Assembly (NCBI GenBank): GCA_032718475.1
Contig: JAUCBJ010007125.1
Span: 1-33,015 of the forward strand
Origin: Nemertoderma westbladi
Lineage: Eukaryota; Xenacoelomorpha; Nemertodermatida; Nemertodermatidae
DNA length: 33,015 bases
Direction of reading: 5' to 3'
The notes beneath the pieces are model-generated. The model had not been told where the DNA came from, searched no databases, and saw only the letters and a program-made list of their open reading frames with translations. The position numbers and the translations under genes were made by a program. Of the stretch, positions 23,301 to 33,015 are shown piece by piece; positions within the stretch are counted from its first letter, which is position 1; each line of letters starts with the position of its first letter.

Positions 23301-26300
23301 AAGTAAATATAGACCAGGTTGGTGTTATATGAACAAAGTAAATATAGACCAGGTTGGTGTTATATGAACAAAGTAAATATAGACCAGGTTGGGGTTATAT
23401 GAACAAAGTAAATATAGACCAGGTTGGTGTTATATGCACAAAGTAAATATAGACCAGGTTGGTGTTATATGAACAAAGTAAATATAGACCAGGTTGGTGT
23501 TATGCACGAAGTAAATATAGACCAGGTTGGTGTTATATGAACAAAGTAAATATAGACCAGGTTGGTGTTATATGAACAAAGTAAATATAGACCAGGTTGG
23601 TGTTATATGAACAAAGTAAATATAGACCAGGTTGGTGTTATATGAACAAAGTAAATATAGACCAGGTTGGTGTTATATGAACAAAGTAAATATAGACCAG
23701 GTTGGTGTTATATGAACAAAGTAAATATAGACCAGGTTGGTGTTATGCACGAAGTAAATATAGACCAGGTTGGTGTTATATGAACAAAGTAAATATAGAC
23801 CAGGTTGGTGTTAAGTAAATATAGACCAGGTTGGTGTTATATGAACAAAGTAAATATATACCAGGTTGGTGTTATATGCACAAAGTAAATATAGACCAGG
23901 TTGGTTTTATATGAACAAAGTAAATATAGACCAGGTTGGTGTTATATGAACAAAGTAAATATAGACCAGGTTGGTGTTATGCACGAAGTAAATATAGACC
24001 AGGTTGGTGTTATATGCACAAAGTAAATATAGACTAGGTAGGTGTTATATGAACAAAGTAAATATAGACCAGGTTGGTGTTATATGAACAAAGTAAATAT
24101 AGACCAGGTTGGTGTTATATGCACAAAGTAAATATAGACCAGGTTGGTATTATATGAACAAAGTAAATATAGACCAGGTTGGTGTTATATGAACAAAGTA
24201 AATATAGACCAGGTTGGTGTTATATGAACAAAGTAAATATAGACCAGGTTGGTGTTATGCACGAAGTAAATATAGACCAGGTTGGTGTTATATGAACAAA
24301 GTAAATATAGACCAGGTTGGTGTTATGCACGAAGTAAATATAGACCAGGTTGGTGTTATATGAACAAAGTAAATATAGACCAGGTTGGTGTTATATGAAC
24401 AAAGTAAATATAGACCAGGTTGGTGTTATATGAACAAAGTAAATATAGACCAGGTTGGTGTTATGCACGAAGTAAATATAGACCAGGTTGGTGTTATATG
24501 AACAAAGTAAATATAGACCAGGTTGGTGTTATGCACGAAGTAAATATAGACCAGGTTGGTGTTATATGAACAAAGTAAATATAGACCAGGTTGGTGTTAT
24601 GCACGAAGTAAATATAGACCAGGTTGGTGTTATATGAACAAAGTAAATATAGACCAGGTTGGTGTTATATGCACAAAGTAAATATAGACCAGGTTGGTGT
24701 TATATGAACAAAGTAAATATAGACCAGGTTGGTGTTATGCACGAAGTAAATATAGACCAGGTTGGTGTTATATGAACAAAGTAAATATAGACCAGGTTGG
24801 TGTTATATGCACAAAGTAAATATAGACCAGGTTGGTGTTATATGAACAAAGTAAATATAGACCAGGTTGGTGTTTTGCACGAAGTAAATATAGACCAGGT
24901 TGGTGTTATATGAACAAAGTAAATATAGACCAGGTTGGTGTTATGCACGAAGTAAATATAGACCAGGTTGGTGTTATATGAACAAAGTAAATATAGACCA
25001 GGTTGGTGTTATATGCACAAAGTAAATATAGACCAGGTTGGTGTTATATGAACAAAGTAAATATAGACCAGGTTGGTGTTATATGCACAAAGTAAATATA
25101 GACCAGGTTGGTGTTATATGAACAAAGTAAATATAGACCAGGTTGGTGTTATGCACGAAGTAAATATAGACCAGGTTGGTGTTATATGAACAAAGTAAAT
25201 ATAGACCAGGTTGGTGTTTTGCACGAAGTAAATATAGACCAGGTTGGTGTTATATGAACAAAGTAAATATAGACCAGGTTGGTGTTATATGAACAAAGTA
25301 AATATAGACCAGGTTGGTGTTATGCACGAAGTAAATATAGACCAGGTTGGTGTTATATGAACAAAGTAAATATAGACCAGGTTGGTGTTATGCACGAAGT
25401 AAATATAGACCAGGTTGGTGTTATGCACGAAGTAAATATAGACCAGGTTGGTGTTATATGAACAAAGTAAATATAGACCAGGTTGGTGTTATATGAACAA
25501 AGTAAATATAGACCAGGTTGGTGTTATATGAACAAAGTAAATATAGACCAGGTTGGTGTTATATGAACAAAGTAAATATAGACCAGGTTGGTGTTATGCA
25601 CGAAGTAAATATAGACCAGGTTGGTGTTATATGAACAAAGTAAATATAGACCAGGTTGGTGTTTTGCACGAAGTAAATATAGACCAGGTTGGTGTTATAT
25701 GAACAAAGTAATTATAGACCAGGTTGGTGTTATATGAACAAAGTAAATATAGACCAGGTTGGTGTTATATGAACAAAGTAAATATAGACCAGGTTGGTGT
25801 TATGCACGAAGTAAATATAGACCAGGTTGGTGTTATATGAACAAAGTAAATATAGACCAGGTTGGCGTTATATGCACAAAGTAAATATAGACCAGGTTGG
25901 TGTTATATGAAGAAAGTAAATATAGACCAGGTTGGTGTTATATGAACAAAGTAAATATAGACCAGGTTGGTGTTATATGAACAAAGTAAATATAGACCAG
26001 GTTGGTGTTATATGAACAAAGTAAATATAGACCAGGTTGGTGTTATATGAACAAAGTAAATATAGACCAGGTTGGTGTTATATGAACAAAGTAAATATAG
26101 ACCAGGTTGGTGTTATGCACGAAGTAAATATAGACCAGGTTGGTGTTATATGAACAAAGTAAATATAGACCAGGTTGGTGTTATGCACGAAGTAAATATA
26201 GACCAGGTTGGTGTTATATGAACAAAGTAAATATAGACCAGGTTGGTGTTATATGAACAAAGTAAATATAGACCAGGTTGGGGTTATATGAACAAAGTAA

Positions 26301-29300
26301 ATATAGACCAGGTTGGTGTTATATGCACAAAGTAAATATAGACCAGGTTGGTGTTATATGAACAAAGTAAATATAGACCAGGTTGGTGTTATGCACGAAG
26401 TAAATATAGACCAGGTTGGTGTTATATGAACAAAGTAAATATAGACCAGGTTGGTGTTATATGAACAAAGTAAATATAGACCAGGTTGGTGTTATATGAA
26501 CAAAGTAAATATAGACCAGGTTGGTGTTATATGAACAAAGTAAATATAGACCAGGTTGGTGTTATATGAACAAAGTAAATATAGACCAGGTTGGTGTTAT
26601 ATGAACAAAGTAAATATAGACCAGGTTGGTGTTATGCACGAAGTAAATATAGACCAGGTTGGTGTTATATGAACAAAGTAAATGTAGACCAGGTTGGTGT
26701 TAAGTAAATATAGACCAGGTTGGTGTTATATGAACAAAGTAAATATAGACCAGGTTGGTGTTATGCACGAAGTAAATATAGACCAGGTTGGTGTTATATG
26801 AACAAAGTAAATATAGACCAGGTTGGTGTTATATGAACAAAGTAAATATAGACCAGGTTGGGGTTATATGAACAAAGTAAATATAGACCAGGTTGGTGTT
26901 ATATGCACAAAGTAAATATAGACCAGGTTGGTGTTATATGAACAAAGTAAATATAGACCAGGTTGGTGTTATGCACGAAGTAAATATAGACCAGGTTGGT
27001 GTTATATGAACAAAGTAAATATAGACCAGGTTGGTGTTATATGAACAAAGTAAATATAGACCAGGTTGGTGTTATATGAACAAAGTAAATATAGACCAGG
27101 TTGGTGTTATGCACGAAGTAAATATAGACCAGGTTGGTGTTATATGAACAAAGTAAATATAGACCAGGTTGGTGTTATATGCACAAAGTAAATATAGACC
27201 AGGTTGGTGTTATATGAACAAAGTAAATATAGACCAGGTTGGTGTTTTGCACGAAGTAAATATAGACCAGGTTGGTGTTATATGAACAAAGTAAATATAG
27301 ACCAGGTTGGTGTTATGCACGAAGTAAATATAGACCAGGTTGGTGTTATATGAACAAAGTAAATATAGACCAGGTTGGTGTTATATGCACAAAGTAAATA
27401 TAGACCAGGTTGGTGTTATATGAACAAAGTAAATATAGACCAGGTTGGTGTTATATGCACAAAGTAAATATAGACCAGGTTGGTGTTATATGAACAAAGT
27501 AAATATAGACCAGGTTGGTGTTATGCACGAAGTAAATATAGACCAGGTTGGTGTTATATGAACAAAGTAAATATAGACCAGGTTGGTGTTTTGCACGAAG
27601 TAAATATAGACCAGGTTGGTGTTATATGAACAAAGTAAATATAGACCAGGTTGGTGTTATATGAACAAAGTAAATATAGACCAGGTTGGTGTTATGCACG
27701 AAGTAAATATAGACCAGGTTGGTGTTATATGAACAAAGTAAATATAGACCAGGTTGGTGTTATGCACGAAGTAAATATAGACCAGGTTGGTGTTATGCAC
27801 GAAGTAAATATAGACCAGGTTGGTGTTATATGAACAAAGTAAATATAGACCAGGTTGGTGTTATATGAACAAAGTAAATATAGACCAGGTTGGTGTTATA
27901 TGAACAAAGTAAATATAGACCAGGTTGGTGTTATATGAACAAAGTAAATATAGACCAGGTTGGTGTTATGCACGAAGTAAATATAGACCAGGTTGGTGTT
28001 ATATGAACAAAGTAAATATAGACCAGGTTGGTGTTTTGCACGAAGTAAATATAGACCAGGTTGGTGTTATATGAACAAAGTAATTATAGACCAGGTTGGT
28101 GTTATATGAACAAAGTAAATATAGACCAGGTTGGTGTTATATGAACAAAGTAAATATAGACCAGGTTGGTGTTATGCACGAAGTAAATATAGACCAGGTT
28201 GGTGTTATATGAACAAAGTAAATATAGACCAGGTTGGCGTTATATGCACAAAGTAAATATAGACCAGGTTGGTGTTATATGAAGAAAGTAAATATAGACC
28301 AGGTTGGTGTTATATGAACAAAGTAAATATAGACCAGGTTGGTGTTATATGAACAAAGTAAATATAGACCAGGTTGGTGTTATATGAACAAAGTAAATAT
28401 AGACCAGGTTGGTGTTATATGAACAAAGTAAATATAGACCAGGTTGGTGTTATATGAACAAAGTAAATATAGACCAGGTTGGTGTTATGCACGAAGTAAA
28501 TATAGACCAGGTTGGTGTTATATGAACAAAGTAAATATAGACCAGGTTGGTGTTATGCACGAAGTAAATATAGACCAGGTTGGTGTTATATGAACAAAGT
28601 AAATATAGACCAGGTTGGTGTTATATGAACAAAGTAAATATAGACCAGGTTGGGGTTATATGAACAAAGTAAATATAGACCAGGTTGGTGTTATATGCAC
28701 AAAGTAAATATAGACCAGGTTGGTGTTATATGAACAAAGTAAATATAGACCAGGTTGGTGTTATGCACGAAGTAAATATAGACCAGGTTGGTGTTATATG
28801 AACAAAGTAAATATAGACCAGGTTGGTGTTATATGAACAAAGTAAATATAGACCAGGTTGGTGTTATATGAACAAAGTAAATATAGACCAGGTTGGTGTT
28901 ATATGAACAAAGTAAATATAGACCAGGTTGGTGTTATATGAACAAAGTAAATATAGACCAGGTTGGTGTTATATGAACAAAGTAAATATAGACCAGGTTG
29001 GTGTTATGCACGAAGTAAATATAGACCAGGTTGGTGTTATATGAACAAAGTAAATGTAGACCAGGTTGGTGTTAAGTAAATATAGACCAGGTTGGTGTTA
29101 TATGAACAAAGTAAATATAGACCAGGTTGGTGTTATGCACGAAGTAAATATAGACCAGGTTGGTGTTATATGAACAAAGTAAATATAGACCAGGTTGGTG
29201 TTATATGAACAAAGTAAATATAGACCAGGTTGGGGTTATATGAACAAAGTAAATATAGACCAGGTTGGTGTTATATGCACAAAGTAAATATAGACCAGGT

Positions 29301-31972
29301 TGGTGTTATATGAACAAAGTAAATATAGACCAGGTTGGTGTTATGCACGAAGTAAATATAGACCAGGTTGGTGTTATATGAACAAAGTAAATATAGACCA
29401 GGTTGGTGTTATATGAACAAAGTAAATATAGACCAGGTTGGTGTTATATGAACAAAGTAAATATAGACCAGGTTGGTGTTATATGAACAAAGTAAATATA
29501 GACCAGGTTGGTGTTATATGAACAAAGTAAATATAGACCAGGTTGGTGTTATATGAACAAAGTAAATATAGACCAGGTTGGTGTTATGCACGAAGTAAAT
29601 ATAGACCAGGTTGGTGTTATATGAACAAAGTAAATGTAGACCAGGTTGGTGTTAAGTAAATATAGACCAGGTTGGTGTTATATGAACAAAGTAAATATAG
29701 ACCAGGTTGGTGTTATGCACGAAGTAAATATAGACCAGGTTGGTGTTATATGAACAAAGTAAATATAGACCAGGTTGGTGTTATATGAACAAAGTAAATA
29801 TAGACCAGGTTGGGGTTATATGAACAAAGTAAATATAGACCAGGTTGGTGTTATATGCACAAAGTAAATATAGACCAGGTTGGTGTTATATGAACAAAGT
29901 AAATATAGACCAGGTTGGTGTTATGCACGAAGTAAATATAGACCAGGTTGGTGTTATATGAACAAAGTAAATATAGACCAGGTTGGGGTTATATGAACAA
30001 AGTAAATATAGACCAGGTTGGTGTTATGCACGAAGTAAATATAGACCAGGTTGGTGTTATATGAACAAAGTAAATATAGACCAGGTTGGTGTTATGCACG
30101 AAGTAAATATAGACCAGGTTGGTGTTATATGAACAAAGTAAATATAGACCAGGTTGGTGTTATATGAACAAAGTAAATATAGACCAGGTTGGTGTTATAT
30201 GAACAAAGTAAATATAGACCAGGTTGGTGTTATATGAACAAAGTAAATATAGACCAGGTTGGTGTTATATGAACAAAGTAAATATAGACCAGGTTGGTGT
30301 TATATGAACAAAGTAAATATAGACCAGGTTGGTGTTATGCACGAAGTAAATATAGACCAGGTTGGTGTTATATGAACAAAGTAAATATAGACCAGGTTGG
30401 TGTTAAGTAAATATAGACCAGGTTGGTGTTATATGAACAAAGTAAATATAGACCAGGTTGGTGTTATGCACGAAGTAAATATAGACCAGGTTGGTGTTAT
30501 ATGAACAAAGTAAATATAGACCAGGTTGGTGTATTGCACGAAGTAAATATAGACCAGGTTGGTGTTATATGAACAAAGTAAATATAGACCAGGTTGGTGT
30601 ATTGCACGAAGTAAATATAGACCAGGTTGGTGTTATATGAACAAAGTAAATATAGACCAGGTTGGTGTTATGCACGAAGTAAATATAGACCAGGTTGGTG
30701 TTATATGAACAAAGTAAATATAGACCAGGTTGGTGTTTTGCACGAAGTAAATATAGACCAGGTTGGTGTTATATGAACAAAGTAAATATAGACCAGGTTG
30801 GTGTTATATGAACAAAGTAAATATAGACCAGGTTGGTGTTATATGAACAAAGTAAATATAGACCAGGTTGGTGTTTTGCACGAAGTAAATATAGACCAGG
30901 TTGGTGTTATATGAACAAAGTAAATATAGACCAGGTTGGTGTTATATGAACAAAGTAAATATAGACCAGGTTGGTGTTATATGAACAAAGTAAATATAGA
31001 CCAGGTTGGTGTTATGCACGAAGTAAATATAGACCAGGTTGGTGTTATATGAACAAAGTAAATATAGACCAGGTTGGTGTTATATGCACAAAGTAAATAT
31101 AGACCAGGTTGGTGTTATATGAACAAAGTAAATATAGACCAGGTTGGTGTTATATGAACAAAGTAAATATAGACCAGGTTGGTGTTATATGAACAAAGTA
31201 AATATAGACCAGGTTGGTGTTATATGAACAAAGTAAATATAGACCAGGTTGGTGTTATATGAACAAAGTAAATATAGACCAGGTTGGTGTTATATGAACA
31301 AAGTAAATATAGACCAGGTTGGTGTTATGCACGAAGTAAATATAGACCAGGTTGGTGTTATATGAACAAAGTAAATATAGACCAGGTTGGTGTTATGCAC
31401 GAAGTAAATATAGACCAGGTTGGTGTTATATGAACAAAGTAAATATAGACCAGGTTGGTGTTATATGAACAAAGTAAATATAGACCAGGTTGGGGTTATA
31501 TGAACAAAGTAAATATAGACCAGGTTGGTGTTATATGCACAAAGTAAATATAGACCAGGTTGGTGTTATATGAACAAAGTAAATATAGACCAGGTTGGTG
31601 TTATGCACGAAGTAAATATAGACCAGGTTGGTGTTATATGAACAAAGTAAATATAGACCAGGTTGGTGTTATATGAACAAAGTAAATATAGACCAGGTTG
31701 GTGTTATATGAACAAAGTAAATATAGACCAGGTTGGTGTTATATGAACTATGAACAAAGTAAATATAGACCAGGTTGGTGTTATATGAACAAAGTAAATA
31801 TAGACCAGGTTGGTGTTATATGAACAAAGTAAATATAGACCAGGTTGGTGTTATGCACGAAGTAAATATAGACCAGGTTGGTGTTATATGAACAAAGTAA
31901 ATATAGACCAGGTTGGTGTTAAGTAAATATAGACCAGGTTGGTGTTATATGAACAAAGTAAATATAGACCAG
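11280..31972 (+). repeat. 20.7-kb satellite of about 600 exon-end/5' splice site units
   Basis: The main unit is 35 bp (CAG|GTTGGTGTTATATGAAC followed by AAAGTAAATATAGAC). Three length classes occur. The 35-bp form is the most common. A 33-bp form reads GTTATGCACGAAG. About eleven 26-bp forms read GTTAAGTAAAT, lacking nine bases. A 35-bp subclass keeps ATGCACAAAG, as in the exon, whereas the majority have ATGAACAAAG. Mean length near 34.4 bp gives about 600 copies (estimate). Identity between units is very high; occasional marker changes (GACTAGGTAGG, GTTGGCG, TGTATTGCAC, AAATGTAG, GAAGAAAG, AATTATAG) recur at fixed spacings. The orientation is uniform. Nearly all units carry CAG|GTTGGT, so the transcript of this gene would hold hundreds of identical candidate 5' splice sites. 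Confidence 0.97.
11303..11311 (+). promoter_or_regulatory. Productive 5' splice site of exon 2
   Basis: CAG|GTTGGT. Relative to the animal consensus CAG|GTRAGT, positions +3 and +4 differ while +5 G and +6 T fit, so it is moderate to weak. Homology fixes this as the junction. The same nine bases recur in nearly every unit of the array, but any later choice includes the TGA at 11318. Confidence 0.7.
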
Positions 31973-31978
31973 GTAACA
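31970..31978 (+). promoter_or_regulatory. Likely ancestral 5' splice site at the array's far end
   Basis: CAG|GTAACA. The final unit stops at GACCAG and, instead of GTTGGTGTT, runs into GTAACAATATC and unique sequence. GTAA fits the consensus at +3 and +4. This looks like the original exon 2/intron 2 junction pushed 20.7 kb away as copies were inserted between it and the body of the exon. Confidence 0.6.
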
Positions 31979-32091
31979 ATATCAAATTAATCAAATTATT
32001 TTACCGTTGTGCGTCTATGTGGTAAAGTCTTCCTTTATTCAATTATCCAGTGGTTCTTAAATCAAATAATATAGGAATATTTGTATTTCAG
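31973..32091 (+). other. 119-bp unique remnant of intron 2
   Basis: Starts GTAACAATATC and ends TTTGTATTTCAG, so on its own it has both intron borders. It is AT-rich, with T-rich stretches near 32000 and 32030-32042. It is probably the complete ancestral intron. Confidence 0.6.
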
Positions 32092-32425
32092 CGGGGTACC
32101 GTTGTGTTCGAGGGTGAGACAATAGAGGACGCACCTCCGCTCTGGTGCAGTGCCGCAGCCGGACACCTCCCGACGGTACGATTCCTAATACAGGCCGGGG
32201 CCAACGTAAACAACACTACCAAGACCAACTCGACGCCGTTGCGAGCTGCCGCCTTCGACGGTCATTACGATGTTGTTAAACTCCTCTGCGATAACAACGC
32301 GGACTTTGAGATCGCCAACAGACACGGACACACCTGCCTCATGATCGCCTGCTACAAGAGACACACATCCATAGCGCATTACTTACTGAGGCGAGGTGCT
32401 GATCCCAATAAGCGAAGTAGTAAAG
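32092..32425 (+). CDS. fem1: FEM1 (A/C-type) exon 3
   Basis: 334 bp: 111 codons plus one base, acceptor TTTCAG|CGG and donor AAAG|GTTAGT (phase 1). It encodes three ankyrin repeats with the FEM1A/C signatures GETIEDAPPLW, GANVNNTTKTNSTPLRAAAF, ANRHGHTCLMIACYK and YLLRRGADPNKRSSK. FEM1 proteins bind C-terminal degrons through this region and hand the substrate to a CUL2-RBX1 ligase through a C-terminal VHL box, which lies beyond the window. The Asp of AAxFDGH, equivalent to FEM1C Asp126 by my count, is kept. The residue equivalent to Asp77 (FDGET in FEM1C) is Glu here (FEGET). One ankyrin GH turn reads KRH where FEM1C has KGH. The open frame continues into flanking intron on both sides, so splice borders rest on homology and phase. 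Confidence 0.93.
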
Positions 32426-32884
32426 GTTAGTTGCCGCTCAGGTAACCTTCAAATATAATGTAAACACTAAATTCTTGGATTGGAAACTAAAAGTAAATTA
32501 AACAGTAAGTTTTCTTCGGCATTAGGGCAGTTAATGTGCACAAAATCTACAGACTTCTTATTTCAGCTTTCAGATATAATACTTAACAAAAGGAAACTGG
32601 TACTCATTTAGAGACCATATAGTCCCTATGTAAATAGTTCGTGGTTTATGCCGAAATTAAAACATTCCTGCTAGGCTGCATCCCCCTGTTGGGCTTGAAA
32701 CCCCGACCTCTGCAACCAGAGATACGAATTGAAGACGACTCAAGGTGTAAACAACTTTGGTTGGTCTATAGTCTCCTTAAGTAACAATTAGTGACTGTCT
32801 TAAAGATTAATTTGATTGTAATTATAGTTATACTATGGAAATCGTTAATTATTATTGCTATACAACAATTAACCATCTCCATAG
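32426..32884 (+). other. FEM1 intron 3
   Basis: 459 bp from GTTAGT to CCATCTCCATAG. AT-rich, with no repeats or other gene seen. It lacks the satellite, so the expansion is confined to intron 2 within this window. Confidence 0.85.
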
Positions 32885-33015
32885 GTAACACAGCTCTGCA
32901 CGATTGCGCCGAGTCTGGTGCGCTGGATATTATGGAACTTCTGTTAGAGACGTTTTCCGCGAGTATTCAACTCGACGAGTACAAGCACACACCCTTGATT
33001 ACTGCGGCGCTGAGC
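32885..33015 (+). CDS. fem1: FEM1 (A/C-type) exon 4, partial
   Basis: Begins with GT completing the Gly codon split by intron 3, then reads NTALHDCAESGALDIMELLL, a near-exact match to the FEM1A/C ankyrin repeat GNTALHDCAESG-LDIM. It continues through a loop to the start of the next repeat (HTPLITAALS) and runs off the right edge in frame. The rest of the ankyrin domain, the TPR-like segment and the VHL box that binds Elongin B/C and CUL2 should follow to the right. Confidence 0.93.

Larger units (their letters stand above)
11306..32091 (+). other. FEM1 intron 2, almost wholly satellite
   Basis: 20,786 bp from CAG|GTTGGT to TTTGTATTTCAG. Positions 11306-31972 are tandem units; 31973-32091 are 119 bp of unique intron ending in the acceptor. 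Joining 11305 to 32092 gives NIDQ followed by RGTVVFEGET, which matches FEM1C in spacing with no gap (13 residues from the SI/NI pair to the GE), so this pair of sites is the functional one on homology grounds. Confidence 0.88.

Noticed and set aside
18656-27833. 60-63 codon frames within the intron 2 array
   Set aside because: They arise where 33-bp units sit next to each other and are copies of one another through array duplication; all lie in the FEM1 intron.
11280-31972. CRISPR array
   Set aside because: There are no variable spacers; the unit repeats directly head to tail, and the host is eukaryotic.
11280-31972. Centromeric or telomeric satellite
   Set aside because: The unit derives from the adjacent exon and the array ends cleanly within one intron; it does not resemble telomere repeats.
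32185-32379. Minus-strand frame
   Set aside because: It is the antisense shadow of FEM1 exon 3.
1-33015. tRNA, rRNA or snRNA genes
   Set aside because: No internal promoter boxes or cloverleaf pattern were recognised by eye; a covariance-model search would be needed to exclude them.

Overview
The window looks like nuclear DNA of a multicellular animal. It has a spliced ankyrin-repeat gene with GT/AG junctions, long AT-rich introns, a DNA-transposon shell, a LINE fragment and large tandem repeats. Ten exact copies of the palindrome TAGGCCTA in the first 9.3 kb suggest a marine invertebrate, possibly a deuterostome; that is a guess from compositional habit, not an identification. No prokaryotic genes, rRNA or tRNA were recognised.

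Layout. Positions 1-650 hold two overlapping open frames of an unrecognised, probably broken protein with a very basic C-terminus. Positions 650-4243 are AT-rich non-coding DNA with a TTTTGTACTAT-rich tract. Positions 4244-7883 are bounded by 56-bp terminal inverted repeats (53/56 matching) and look like a 3.64-kb non-autonomous DNA transposon. It contains a G24 run, a C17 run and a CTGCACCACTGT minisatellite present in both orientations. Positions 7884-8914 are AT-rich upstream DNA of the gene.

From 8915 to the right edge lies the 5' half of a FEM1 gene of the A/C class (substrate receptor of CUL2-RING ubiquitin ligases). Four coding exons are visible: 8915-9071, 11136-11305, 32092-32425 and 32885-33015 (runs off the edge). 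Junction phases 1, 0 and 1 match exactly and give 264 uninterrupted codons. Intron 1 carries a LINE tail and a perfect 52-bp palindrome.

The outstanding feature is intron 2. Of its 20,786 bp all but 119 are a tandem array of roughly 600 units of 35, 33 or 26 bp. Each unit is a copy of the last 26 bp of exon 2 joined to a 9-bp GTTGGTGTT segment, so nearly every unit recreates an exon end and its CAG|GT 5' splice site. The array thus amplifies an exon-intron boundary within the gene that uses it. Its last copy ends CAG|GTAACA and runs into 119 bp of unique intron, which looks like the original small intron. Marker mutations show nested segmental duplications of 5,247, 5,050, 2,372 and 580 bp. 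An in-frame TGA in the first intronic unit means only the first of the many donors can yield full-length FEM1.
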